Shown here: piece by piece, positions 1-8,900 of the stretch
Layout of the letters: each line of letters starts with the position of its first letter
How positions within the stretch are numbered: the first letter of the stretch is position 1
NCBI GenBank assembly: GCA_002373675.1
Contig: DFLF01000008.1
Span: 23,299-87,298, forward strand
Reading direction: 5' to 3'
DNA from: Pseudobutyrivibrio sp. UBA3626
GTDB lineage: Bacteria > Bacillota > Clostridia > Lachnospirales > Lachnospiraceae
DNA length: 64,000 nucleotides
Notes under the pieces: model-generated
Told to the model about the DNA's origin: nothing
Database searches by the model: none
What the model saw: the letters and a program-made list of their open reading frames with translations, nothing else
Made by a program: the position numbers and the translations under genes

Positions 1-33
1 ATTTAATAGTTTTATAGAAAGAGGGCGGTATTT

Positions 34-1140
34 ATGACTAAAATAGATATTATATCTGGTTTTCTTGGAGCAGGAAAGACAACTTTTATTAAGAAAATGA
101 TTGATGAAGTATATAAAGGCGAGAAGCTTGTACTAATTGAGAATGAGTTCGGTGAAGTTGGTATTGATGGTGGATTCCTAAAGGACGCTGGAATTGAGAT
201 TTCAGAGATGAATTCAGGATGTATATGCTGTTCTCTCGTTGGAGATTTTAATAAGAATTTACACGAAGTCATTGAAAGATTTTCACCGGATAGAATTTTA
301 ATTGAACCTTCAGGAGTAGGAAAACTTTCTGATGTAATGACATCTGTAATTAATGTTGAGAAGGAAGAAGATGTTAAGCTTAACGCCCTTGTTACAGTTG
401 TAAACGGCTTAAAGGGCACAAAGCAGATGAAAGCTTTCGGAGAGTTTTTCAATAATCAGATTGAATGCGCTACAACAGTTGTGCTTTCCCGTACTCAGAA
501 AGCTAAGGAAGAGAAGATAGAGGAGCTTGTCAAAGATATACAGAATCTTAATCCTAAGGCTGCGATTATTACAACTCCTTGGAATGAGATTAGTGGAGAA
601 GCAATTCTTAAAGTGTTAGAAGGTCAGAATAATCTTAATTCTGAAATGAAGCACCTTGCTGAAGAGTTACATGAAGAGCATGAGCATGAGCATCATCATG
701 AGCATGAGCATCATCATGAGCATGAGCATCATGAGCATCATCATGAACATGAGCATCATCATGACCACGACCACGATCATGAGCATGAACATGAACATAA
801 TCATGACCATGAATGCTCTTGTGGTCACGATCATGACCACGAACATCATCACCACCATCATGCAGATGATATATTTACAAGCTGGGGCAAGGAGACTCCT
901 CATAAGTTCGAGAGAGCAACTATTGAAAACGCTATGAAGAAATTCGTGGATACTACGGAATATGGAACAATTATAAGATCTAAGGGAATGGTTCCTTCAA
1001 CAGATGGTACCTGGATTTACTTTGACCTTGTTGATGGAGAGTATGAGCTTAGAGAAGGTGAACCTGACTATACAGGTAAAATTGTAGTAATTGGTACAGA
1101 TGTAGAAGAAGACAAATTATTAGAGTTATTTGGAATATAG
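34..1140 (+). CDS. G3E (CobW/COG0523) GTPase with His-rich metal-binding region
   Basis: Probable metallochaperone-type GTPase of 368 aa, cytoplasmic. Walker A (GFLGAGKTT) is at residues 9-17. The family metal-binding CxCC motif (GCICC) is at residues 62-66. A stretch from about residue 212 to 277 is almost entirely His, Glu and Asp and is encoded by near-tandem CATGAG/CATCAT units (about 670-860). The CobW C-terminal domain follows (about 285-368). The usual base-recognition motif (N/TKxD) reads SRTQ here, an unusual variant. ATG at 34 follows an SD-like AGAGGGCGG. His-rich COG0523 proteins usually handle Zn, Ni or Co; the metal cannot be told from sequence. It is followed 39 bp later by a second G3E GTPase, so the pair probably works together. 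Confidence 0.9.
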   Translation: MTKIDIISGFLGAGKTTFIKKMIDEVYKGEKLVLIENEFGEVGIDGGFLKDAGIEISEMNSGCICCSLVGDFNKNLHEVIERFSPDRILIEPSGVGKLSDVMTSVINVEKEEDVKLNALVTVVNGLKGTKQMKAFGEFFNNQIECATTVVLSRTQKAKEEKIEELVKDIQNLNPKAAIITTPWNEISGEAILKVLEGQNNLNSEMKHLAEELHEEHEHEHHHEHEHHHEHEHHEHHHEHEHHHDHDHDHEHEHEHNHDHECSCGHDHDHEHHHHHHADDIFTSWGKETPHKFERATIENAMKKFVDTTEYGTIIRSKGMVPSTDGTWIYFDLVDGEYELREGEPDYTGKIVVIGTDVEEDKLLELFGI

Positions 1141-1179
1141 TTTTATTGTTGATAAATTTCATTTAAGAGGTGAGATGAG

Positions 1180-2142
1180 ATGTCAGAAGAGACATTGTTA
1201 TATCTTTTTACCGGATTTATGGACGCCGGCAAGACCAGTATGATTAAGGAGACCTTATTCGTTAACGGTTTTGCTAATGAATGTGGCAATTTTCTTATAA
1301 TCTGCTGTGAAGACGGTGAAGAAGAGTATGATATTGATAAGATAAAAAGTTATGGAGCTAATATCGTAACAATTGAAGACGAAGAGGATTTCAATCTTGA
1401 GACGCTAGAGAAGTTCAAAGAAGAGTATAATCCTGAAGCCGTATTTATTGAGTATAACGGCACATGGGAAGTGGCTCCGTTATTTGAGATGGAGTATCCT
1501 GACGGTTGGACTATTGTGCAGATTCTATCAGCGGTTGATGCAACTACATTCGAGATGTATATGAAGAATATGCGTACTATGATGCAGGAGCAATTGTTCA
1601 AATCAGATGTTGTGGTATTTAACAGGTGTGATGACAATACACCCAAAGCGAAATTCAGAGCCAATATCAAGAATTTTAACAGACCTGCACAAATTGTATA
1701 TGAGAGAGCAGATGGTACAATAGATGACAGTCCTGATGAATTGCCATTTGATATAGATGCTGATGTAATTGAGATTACAGATGCTGATTATGCACTATGG
1801 TTTATGGATGTTATGGACAATTATAAGAAATACAACGGTAAGAAGGTACATTTCCTAGGTTATGTATACAACCCTGCAGACGGTAAGATGAAGAAGAATA
1901 CCTTTGTGCCGGGTAGATTTGCAATGACTTGCTGTGTTGAAGACATTCAATTCCTTGGAATTATTGCAAAATATGATGGCGCTAAAGATATAGAACATAA
2001 GAGCTGGGTAGATATAACCGCAGAGATTAAGTCGGAGTTTATGAAAGAATACAAAGGGAAAGGCCCTGTACTCTATCCCATAGAAGTAAAGCCGGCTGAT
2101 GCGCCTGCCACAAAAGAAGATGAACTTGTATATTTTAGTTAA
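1180..2142 (+). CDS. G3E GTPase fused to a DUF1980 (YcgQ-like) C-terminal domain
   Basis: 320 aa. The N-terminal G3E-type GTPase domain has Walker A (GFMDAGKTS) at residues 12-20 and NRCD in the NKxD position, but lacks the CxCC motif of its upstream neighbour. From about residue 210 to the end the sequence changes character: GKKVHFLGYVYN, then GRFAMTCCVEDIQFLG, then a W-containing strand and a Pro-rich end. I recognise this pattern from the C-terminal half of DUF1980/TIGR03943 (YcgQ) proteins, which accompany a YcgR permease and CobW proteins. Here the two modules appear to be on one chain. SD AAGAGGTGAG precedes the ATG. The GTPase assignment is secure; the C-terminal assignment is from remembered family pattern. 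Confidence 0.82.
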   Translation: MSEETLLYLFTGFMDAGKTSMIKETLFVNGFANECGNFLIICCEDGEEEYDIDKIKSYGANIVTIEDEEDFNLETLEKFKEEYNPEAVFIEYNGTWEVAPLFEMEYPDGWTIVQILSAVDATTFEMYMKNMRTMMQEQLFKSDVVVFNRCDDNTPKAKFRANIKNFNRPAQIVYERADGTIDDSPDELPFDIDADVIEITDADYALWFMDVMDNYKKYNGKKVHFLGYVYNPADGKMKKNTFVPGRFAMTCCVEDIQFLGIIAKYDGAKDIEHKSWVDITAEIKSEFMKEYKGKGPVLYPIEVKPADAPATKEDELVYFS

Positions 2143-2154
2143 GTAGTTATAATT

Positions 2155-2429
2155 AGTCACTTTTTCTGTCAATATGTATTAGCACTGGTAATTCTTCGCT
2201 AAGAATATGTAAGTAATTGATATTCATTGTTCTGAGATTGGAACGTAAGGAATTCTCCCGCAAGCGGGTTCTTCCTTACGACATATGACGGTAACCGGTG
2301 TTCAACTCGGCTCAGCCGATGAACACCTATTTGTGCCATCCTTGGCACAAATTTACCTCATATAATCAATTACTAACATATTCTAAGCTCGAATTAATGT
2401 GCTAATACATATTAACAGAAAAAGTGACT
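2155..2429 (+). repeat. Foldback element E1 (long imperfect palindrome with branched tip)
   Basis: This fills the 331-bp gene-free spacer between the GTPase pair and nfnA, starting 12 bp after the stop codon. The outer arms 2155-2185 and 2399-2429 are complementary at 30 of 31 positions. Inside is the core ATTCTTCGCTAAGAATATGT (2191-2210) followed by AAGTAATTGAT, which pairs with ATCAATTACT (2365-2374) and the right core (2376-2394) across an asymmetric internal loop. The tip carries three hairpins: 2244-2280, 2297-2327 (8-bp stem, 2-nt bulge, 5-bp stem) and 2329-2352 (10 perfect pairs, loop TCCT). There is no T-run, so it does not look like a simple terminator. E2 and E3 at 41 kb share the core and the bulged hairpin. 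Structured RNA or mobile DNA element; function unknown. Confidence 0.8.
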
Positions 2430-2473
2430 GCTTAAGACTAATAATACACTAACTGAAAAAGAAGGAGGTTACT

Positions 2474-3364
2474 ATGTACAAAATAGTAAGAAAGGAAAAA
2501 CTGTCTGATAAGATATATCTTATGGATGTTGAGGCTCCTAGAGTAGCACATTCGTGTCTTCCGGGACAGTTTATTATTGTTAAGATTGATGATAAGGGTG
2601 AGAGAATACCTCTTACAATCTGCGATTATGACAGGCAGAAAGGAACAATAACAATTGTATTTCAGGCAGTTGGTGCATCAACTACCAGAATGGTTGATTT
2701 GAATGAGGGCGATGGCTTTGAAGATTTCGTAGGTCCCCTTGGTAATCCATCAGACCTTTGCCTTGAAGAGAATTTAGAAGAAGTTAAGAAGAAGAAGATT
2801 ATATTTATCGCAGGTGGTGTTGGAACAGCGCCTGTATATCCACAGGTAAAATGGTTAAAAGAGCATGGCGTTGATTCTACAGTTATTATCGGTGCAAGAA
2901 CTAAGGATTTAATCTTCTATGAAGATGAGATGAGAAGTGTAGCAACCGAATTATATCTGGCTACAGATGACGGTTCATACGGATTCCATGGAAATGGATG
3001 TCAGCAGCTACAGGCATTAGTTGATGAGGGTAAGAAGTACGATCATTGCGTAGCAATCGGTCCTATGATTATGATGAAGTTTGTATGTCTCTTAACTAAA
3101 GAACTTGGCATTCATACAATAGTATCTATGAACCCTATTATGGTTGATGGAACAGGTATGTGTGGAGCATGTAGATTAATGGTAGGAGACGAAGTGAAAT
3201 TCGCCTGCGTTGACGGACCTGAATTCGACGGTCATCTTGTAGATTTTCCACAGGCTATGGCAAGAGCAGCTCAGTATAAGACTGAGGAAGGACGGAAGAT
3301 GCTACAGTTACAAGAAGGAGATACCCACCATGGTGGATGCGGAAATTGTGGAGGTGACAAATAA
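2474..3364 (+). CDS. nfnA: NfnA-type NAD/FAD subunit of NADH-dependent ferredoxin:NADP+ oxidoreductase
   Basis: 296 aa, usual length for the small subunit of electron-bifurcating transhydrogenase. This family is often annotated as sulfide dehydrogenase/dihydroorotate dehydrogenase-like FAD/NAD-binding protein. It has an N-terminal flavin-binding beta barrel (about 1-100), a Rossmann NAD-binding domain with IAGGVGTAPVYP near residue 112, and a C-terminal [2Fe-2S] segment with Cys230, Cys233 and Cys245. Asp225 lies where NfnA is known to use an Asp as fourth ligand. SD AAGGAGG precedes the ATG. The stop shares a base with the start of the next gene, so the two subunits are translationally coupled. 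A role in sulfide metabolism or general NADPH supply cannot be excluded. Confidence 0.88.
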   Translation: MYKIVRKEKLSDKIYLMDVEAPRVAHSCLPGQFIIVKIDDKGERIPLTICDYDRQKGTITIVFQAVGASTTRMVDLNEGDGFEDFVGPLGNPSDLCLEENLEEVKKKKIIFIAGGVGTAPVYPQVKWLKEHGVDSTVIIGARTKDLIFYEDEMRSVATELYLATDDGSYGFHGNGCQQLQALVDEGKKYDHCVAIGPMIMMKFVCLLTKELGIHTIVSMNPIMVDGTGMCGACRLMVGDEVKFACVDGPEFDGHLVDFPQAMARAAQYKTEEGRKMLQLQEGDTHHGGCGNCGGDK

Positions 3365-4746
3365 TGGCAGTAGATGTACTTAAGAAAGTTCCTGTTAGTG
3401 AGCAAGACCCTAAGGTTAGAGCTACTAATTTCGACGAAGTTTGCCTTGGATATACGAAAGAAGAAGCGATGGACGAGGCAAGTAGATGTATTAATTGCAA
3501 GAATGCAAAATGTATTACGGGATGTCCTGTATCTATTAATATTCCTGCATTTATAGAGCAGGTAAAGGATGGTAACTTCGAGAAAGCATATGAAGTAATA
3601 AGTGAATCATCAGCACTTCCTGCTGTATGCGGTCGTGTATGTCCTCAGGAAAGCCAGTGTGAGGGTAAATGTATCAGAGGTATTAAGGGTGATCCTATAT
3701 CAATCGGTAAGCTTGAGAGGTTCGTAGCTGACTGGGCTTGCGACAATGGAATCAAGCCTAAAGCTAATCCTGATAAGAACGGTCATAAGGTTGCTGTAAT
3801 CGGTTCAGGTCCTGCAGGTCTTACTTGTGCAGGAGACCTTGCTAAAGCAGGATTTGATGTAACAATATTCGAAGCACTTCATGAAGCAGGTGGAGTACTT
3901 GTATACGGTATACCTGAATTTCGTCTTCCAAAAGAAGGCGTTGTTGCTAAAGAAGTAGAAAATGTTAAGAATCTTGGTGTCAAGATTGAGACTAATGTTA
4001 TTGTTGGTAAATCAATTACAATTGACGAACTGATAGAAGAAGAGAATTTTGAAGCTGTATTTATCGGCTCAGGTGCAGGTCTTCCTAGATTTATGGGAAT
4101 TCCTGGAGAGCAGGCAATGGGTGTATTCTCTGCTAATGAGTTCCTTACACGTAACAATCTTATGAAGGCATTCAAGGATTATGATACACCAATCTGGCGT
4201 GGTAAGAAGGTTGTTGTTGTAGGTGGTGGAAATGTTGCTATGGATGCAGCAAGAACTGCTCTTAGACTTGGTGCTGAAGTTCATGTAGTATACCGTCGTT
4301 CTGAGAAAGAACTTCCTGCAAGAGTGGAAGAAGTACATCATGCTAAGGAAGAGGGCGTAATATTCGACTTACTTCAGAATCCAACTGAGATTCTTACCAA
4401 TGAAGAAGGATGGGTATCTGGAATTAAGATTATTAAGATGGAACTTGGTGAACCTGATGAGTCAGGAAGACGTCGTCCTGTGGAGATTCCGGGAAGTGAA
4501 TATGAGATTGAAGCAGATACAGTTATTATGTCTCTTGGAACTTCACCTAATCCACTAATTTCTAGTACAACAGCTGGACTTGAAATTAACAAGAGAGGCT
4601 GTATCATTGCTAGAGAAGATACAGGAGCAACATCTAAAGACGGTGTATATGCTGGTGGTGATGCTGTAACTGGTGCTGCCACAGTAATCCTTGCTATGGG
4701 AGCAGGAAAACAGGCAGCTAAAGGTATAATAGAGCATTTCAAATAA
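3364..4746 (+). CDS. nfnB: NfnB/GltA-type subunit, NADPH-binding iron-sulfur flavoprotein
   Basis: 460 aa, commonly annotated as NADPH-dependent glutamate synthase small chain (gltA). The N-terminal domain has two Cys clusters for [4Fe-4S] centres (CINCKNAKCITGCP near residue 42 and CGRVCPQESQCEGKC near 88). An FAD-binding dinucleotide fold follows (VIGSGPAGLTCAGDLA near 143), then an NADPH-binding fold (VVVGGGNVAMDAARTA near 283). No glutamate synthase large subunit is nearby and the partner is an NfnA-type protein, so NfnAB (NADH + 2 NADPH + ferredoxin bifurcation) is the better reading. It overlaps nfnA by 1 bp. Its stop lies 2 bp from the stop of the opposing aminotransferase gene, with no terminator between them. 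Confidence 0.88.
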   Translation: MAVDVLKKVPVSEQDPKVRATNFDEVCLGYTKEEAMDEASRCINCKNAKCITGCPVSINIPAFIEQVKDGNFEKAYEVISESSALPAVCGRVCPQESQCEGKCIRGIKGDPISIGKLERFVADWACDNGIKPKANPDKNGHKVAVIGSGPAGLTCAGDLAKAGFDVTIFEALHEAGGVLVYGIPEFRLPKEGVVAKEVENVKNLGVKIETNVIVGKSITIDELIEEENFEAVFIGSGAGLPRFMGIPGEQAMGVFSANEFLTRNNLMKAFKDYDTPIWRGKKVVVVGGGNVAMDAARTALRLGAEVHVVYRRSEKELPARVEEVHHAKEEGVIFDLLQNPTEILTNEEGWVSGIKIIKMELGEPDESGRRRPVEIPGSEYEIEADTVIMSLGTSPNPLISSTTAGLEINKRGCIIAREDTGATSKDGVYAGGDAVTGAATVILAMGAGKQAAKGIIEHFK

Positions 4747-4748
4747 AA

Positions 4749-5837
4749 CTAGATATTACTTATACAATCTATAAGCTTTACATTTTCTTCATGTTTCATG
4801 AAGCAGAATCTAAAGTATTCACTTGTTAAGAATGGGAATGTTGAACAATCGCGTATCAACATTCCTTTTTTTATTGCATTCTCAAAGACATCATTACTTG
4901 TAAGGTTTTTCTTATTAATCTTAACAAGCATAAAATTCGCGAAAGGCTTATACGGCTTGAACCCATCTAATTCAAGAAATGCATTATAACAATAATCTCT
5001 TTCTTTATTGATTAGTTTAATTGTCTTGTCTATATAGTCTTTATCCCTAAACATTATCTGACCAGCTTCTGATGCAATAGAATTAATCATCCATGGCTTG
5101 GAAGTTCTGTTGATTTGGGCAATCAGATCAGGGTTTCCTGTAATTGCATATCCAAGTCGTAGACCTGGACAAGCAAAGAATTTAGATGTGCTTCTAAGTA
5201 TTATTACATTGCTATAGAATTGTGACAGGGACACTGCAGAATATGCTTCAATTGCATTAACAAATTCTATATATGTTTCATCTATCAATACGTATATATG
5301 ATTTTCCTTGCAGGCATCTAGTATGTGTCTCATAGTCACAAGGTCAATACAAGAAGATGTTGGATTGTTGGGATTACATACAATTAACATATCTGTAGAT
5401 TTGTCTAACTTATTAAGCAGATAGTCGATATTAAGCTTGAAATCATCATCCTCATAAAGCGGGAGATAGTATGCTTTGCCACCGGTTTTGGATACTTCGT
5501 GTTCGTATTCAGAATATGTTGGTCCTATTATTACAGCTTTCTTAGGACTAATATATCTTATGAAGGATGATATTAATTCAGAAGTACCATTTCCCACTAG
5601 AATATTCTCTACATTTGTACTGGCATATTCTGATATGGCGTTCTTGAGATTGGTATACTCCCTGTCAGGATATGATGTTATTATGTCCAAATTGTTGGAC
5701 AGCTCTTTTCGTAACTTTGGTGATATGCCAAGTGGATTAACATTGGCTGCAAAATTTGTTATATCCTCTGCTTTAACATTGTATTTTGCCTGAATTTCTT
5801 CTAAATCGCTTCCGTGAAAATAATAATCGTTTTTCAT
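4749..5837 (-). CDS. PLP-dependent aminotransferase, CobD/HisC-like
   Basis: 362 aa class I/II fold-type I PLP enzyme. The N-terminus (YFHGSDLEEIQAKYN, then NFAANVNPLG) resembles threonine-phosphate decarboxylase CobD more than typical HisC. CNPNNPTS, then DETYIEF, then STSKFFACPGLRLGY with the PLP lysine are all present, as is the C-terminal Arg region (FRFCFMKHEE). No cobalamin or histidine genes are adjacent, so substrate cannot be settled. It could make the aminopropanol arm of cobamides or act as a histidinol-phosphate aminotransferase. SD AAAAGGAG precedes the ATG on the minus strand. It is the only gene in this part of the window opposed to its neighbours, and converges on nfnB with a 2-bp gap. 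Confidence 0.8.
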   Translation of the reverse strand: MKNDYYFHGSDLEEIQAKYNVKAEDITNFAANVNPLGISPKLRKELSNNLDIITSYPDREYTNLKNAISEYASTNVENILVGNGTSELISSFIRYISPKKAVIIGPTYSEYEHEVSKTGGKAYYLPLYEDDDFKLNIDYLLNKLDKSTDMLIVCNPNNPTSSCIDLVTMRHILDACKENHIYVLIDETYIEFVNAIEAYSAVSLSQFYSNVIILRSTSKFFACPGLRLGYAITGNPDLIAQINRTSKPWMINSIASEAGQIMFRDKDYIDKTIKLINKERDYCYNAFLELDGFKPYKPFANFMLVKINKKNLTSNDVFENAIKKGMLIRDCSTFPFLTSEYFRFCFMKHEENVKLIDCISNI

Positions 5838-5903
5838 TTTGACTCCTTTTCAATATAGTGTGTATTAAATAATCTCAGGTCACAATATATTGATATAGTT
5901 TTA

Positions 5904-5932
5904 TTGTAAAAAATAATCAAATAGTTTATAAT
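5904..5932 (+). promoter_or_regulatory. Probable sigma-A promoter of the DUF5717/DUF5716 cluster
   Basis: TTGTAA (5904-5909), a 17-bp spacer and TATAAT (5927-5932) lie about 70 bp upstream of the first gene of the five-gene cluster. The region also contains the upstream sequence of the divergent aminotransferase gene. The match to consensus is good, but the surrounding DNA is very A/T-rich, so chance matches are possible. Confidence 0.55.
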
Positions 5933-5999
5933 TCATTATAGGTAAAAATGTCAAAAAATCAAGTATACATATACTTTTGATAAAGGTAGGGAGCAAGTT

Positions 6000-8900
6000 T
6001 TGCGTAAGAAAATATATCGATTGTCTGAAGGACAATTTGATACACGACAAATCAATATTGTTAGCTCTGTAGATAAGATAGATGTTACATGTAATGTGGG
6101 AAGTGAGCTTGATGGTTCATTTGAGATAAGTGGCGAGAATGATATGCCAATCAGGGGAGTAATCTATTCTACTAATCCTTACATTGTTACTAAGGATTAT
6201 CAATTCGATGGAGTTCATAATACAATTAAATATTCCCTTAAACACAGCAACTTTAAGAAGAATGATGTACTGCAAGGCTCATTTATTATTGTTGCTAATG
6301 GCGCATGTCTTAATATTCCTGTTAGTATTATATTTACAAAGAAGACTATTAAGTCTTCTATCGGTGAGATTAATACTTTAGAGGATTTTGCGAGACTTTG
6401 CCAGGAGAATTTCTTTGAAGCTAATAATATATTTCATACAGATGCTTTTCTCGATGTTATTCCTGAGGATGATATTGAGAAAAGACTTCTATATCAAGGT
6501 TATAGAAGGAGTGTGCCAAGTCTTAATAATCTTGAAGAATTTCTTGTTGCATGTAAGCTCAAAGACAGAATAGAAATTACTCTTGACAAACATTCTGCAC
6601 AATATACAGATATATCTGAGAATCAGAAAGAAGAGATACTTATTACAAAAAGCACATGGGGAAATGTTGAGATAGATGTAACTTCTGATGCTGATTTTGT
6701 AACTATCGAGAAAGAACACATTGATTCTGATTATTTCCTTGGCTCAATGCTTCACTTTGATTACTATATTCATAAGAATCGAATGCATAAAGGAACTAAC
6801 CTTGCCAAGATATGCTTTGATACAATTAATCAGCACAAGGAATTTACTATCACAGCCAGCTTAGAGGGAGAGGAAGTATATGTTGATTTCTCTTATCAGG
6901 ATAAGAAGAGACGTCAGATTGAATTCCTTAGAAATTATGAAGAATATAGATTTCGCCATATAACCACAAGTGAATGGGCAGACAAGTCAATTGAGCTTAT
7001 TGATACATTTATTACTGATATTAAGTATGCTGCAGAAGAAGGAATAGATGTACATACTGATAAATGTGATAATGACATAGAATTCTATGAGCTTATGAAA
7101 GCTCATGCTTATATTGCTGATGGTAGAAGGCAGGAAGCTCTTTGGATTATCCAGAAAATAAAAAGAGATATTAGCGACAAGAAGAGTGTTAAGTGGGCAT
7201 ATCTCTTGTATCTATGTACATTGATTGAGAAAGAACCAAGTTATGTAGATAGATTAACCGGGGAAATTGAGGTGATATTCAGAAGTCATCCTGATGATGT
7301 AAGGGTATTTTGGTTTTTGTTATTTTTAAGAGAAGAATATACTACGAATACTGCCCGCAAATTAAAAGATGTTATATTATGGCTTGACAATGGGTATGAT
7401 ACACCCTATTTGTACATTGAAGCATATGCGATTTATAGGCAGGACCCTTATCTAATTAAGGATTTGTCACCTAATGTAATTAAGATTATTAACTGGGCTA
7501 GAATGCATAATGCGCTTACCAAAGATATATGTAGTCAGTTCATTACCCTTCTTAATTCTTGCAATACATATGATGAGAGATTATATAAGATTGCATGTGA
7601 GGCTTATGAGATAGACCCTACTAATAATGCTATTGAATCTATTGTTGGATATCTTATGCGTACTAACTCCTATGGAGAGAAATACCTTAGGTGGTATGAA
7701 CTGTGTCTATATAAGGAGATGAGAATAACAGGTGTATACGAAGCATATCTTATGTGTCTTGAAGGGGAAATGTTAGTAAGTCTCCCGCAGGTTCTCCTTA
7801 TGTATTTTAAATACCAAAGTAATTTGTCTTATGATAAGAAAGCAATAGTATACAGTAATGTTATTTTGCATAAGAATGATTTTCCATCTCTATATCAGCA
7901 ATATCTAAGAACAATTGAGCTTTTTGCTATAGAGCAGATGCAATATGGCAGGATTGATGATTCTCTTGCAATTATATATCAGGATGTACTTGATAATGGG
8001 ATTATTAACGAAGATGTGGCGGCTAGTATTGCGCCTCTTCTTCATACTGCAAGAATATCAATGGCAAGGGACGACATATCAAGAGTTCTTGTTATCACAG
8101 AACAATTAGAGAATCCCATAATTTCGCCAGTGAGAGATAATGTATGCTATGTACCAATTTATGCTAAGAATTATTGCATTTTCTTAGAAGATAATAAGGG
8201 CATACTTCATTCATCAACAGATGATTATATGTACGAATTCCTTCTTAAGACAGATGCATTAGTTGATAATCTGAAGAAGTTATCTCCAAAGTCAATGCCA
8301 TATGTAATTAGATTCTTCGATGAATTAAGAGATTCTTCGCTTCCTAAATTGCTAATGGGCAAAGACGATGAGGCACTTAAGATTGAAGATTTACATTGCG
8401 TAGAGACATTTATTTCATCAAAGGCTATATCTGCAAGTTATAAGAGTAAACTGTATCCGTTGATTATATATTTCTTACAGAAACATGGTAGAGAAGAGAT
8501 GATAGAGAAGCATCTGTGTGATGAAGTATCTTATGATAAGATTGATTCCACAGTACTTTCTTATATTATTAATCTCTTTATATCTAATGAGAATTATGAT
8601 AGAGCATATTATTTAATCAGTACCTATAATGCAAGTATGGTTGATAAGAAATATATAAAAAAGCTATGCGAATATATGATTAAAGAAGATTTTGAAGAGA
8701 TTAATTCTTCATTCTTTGTATCCCTTTGTGCAGATGTTATAGGAAGTGTATCTCTAGATGCGGCAATGTGTATGTTTCTTTGCGAGGAATACGTGGGACC
8801 TACAGATACAATGGTGAAGCTGTTTAAAGAAGCAAAGAGCCTTGGAGTTGATACGCATAAGCTGGAAGACAGAATACTTGTGCAAATGTTCTATAGTGAA

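Noticed and set aside
656..937. Open frames on both strands across the His-rich part of the first GTPase
   Set aside because: They are produced by the CAT/GAG repeat composition and give Met/Ile-rich nonsense proteins without ribosome-binding sites.
2155..2429. E1 read as an integron attC site
   Set aside because: It lacks the attC core ends and extrahelical-base pattern, is longer, and there is no integrase or cassette array.
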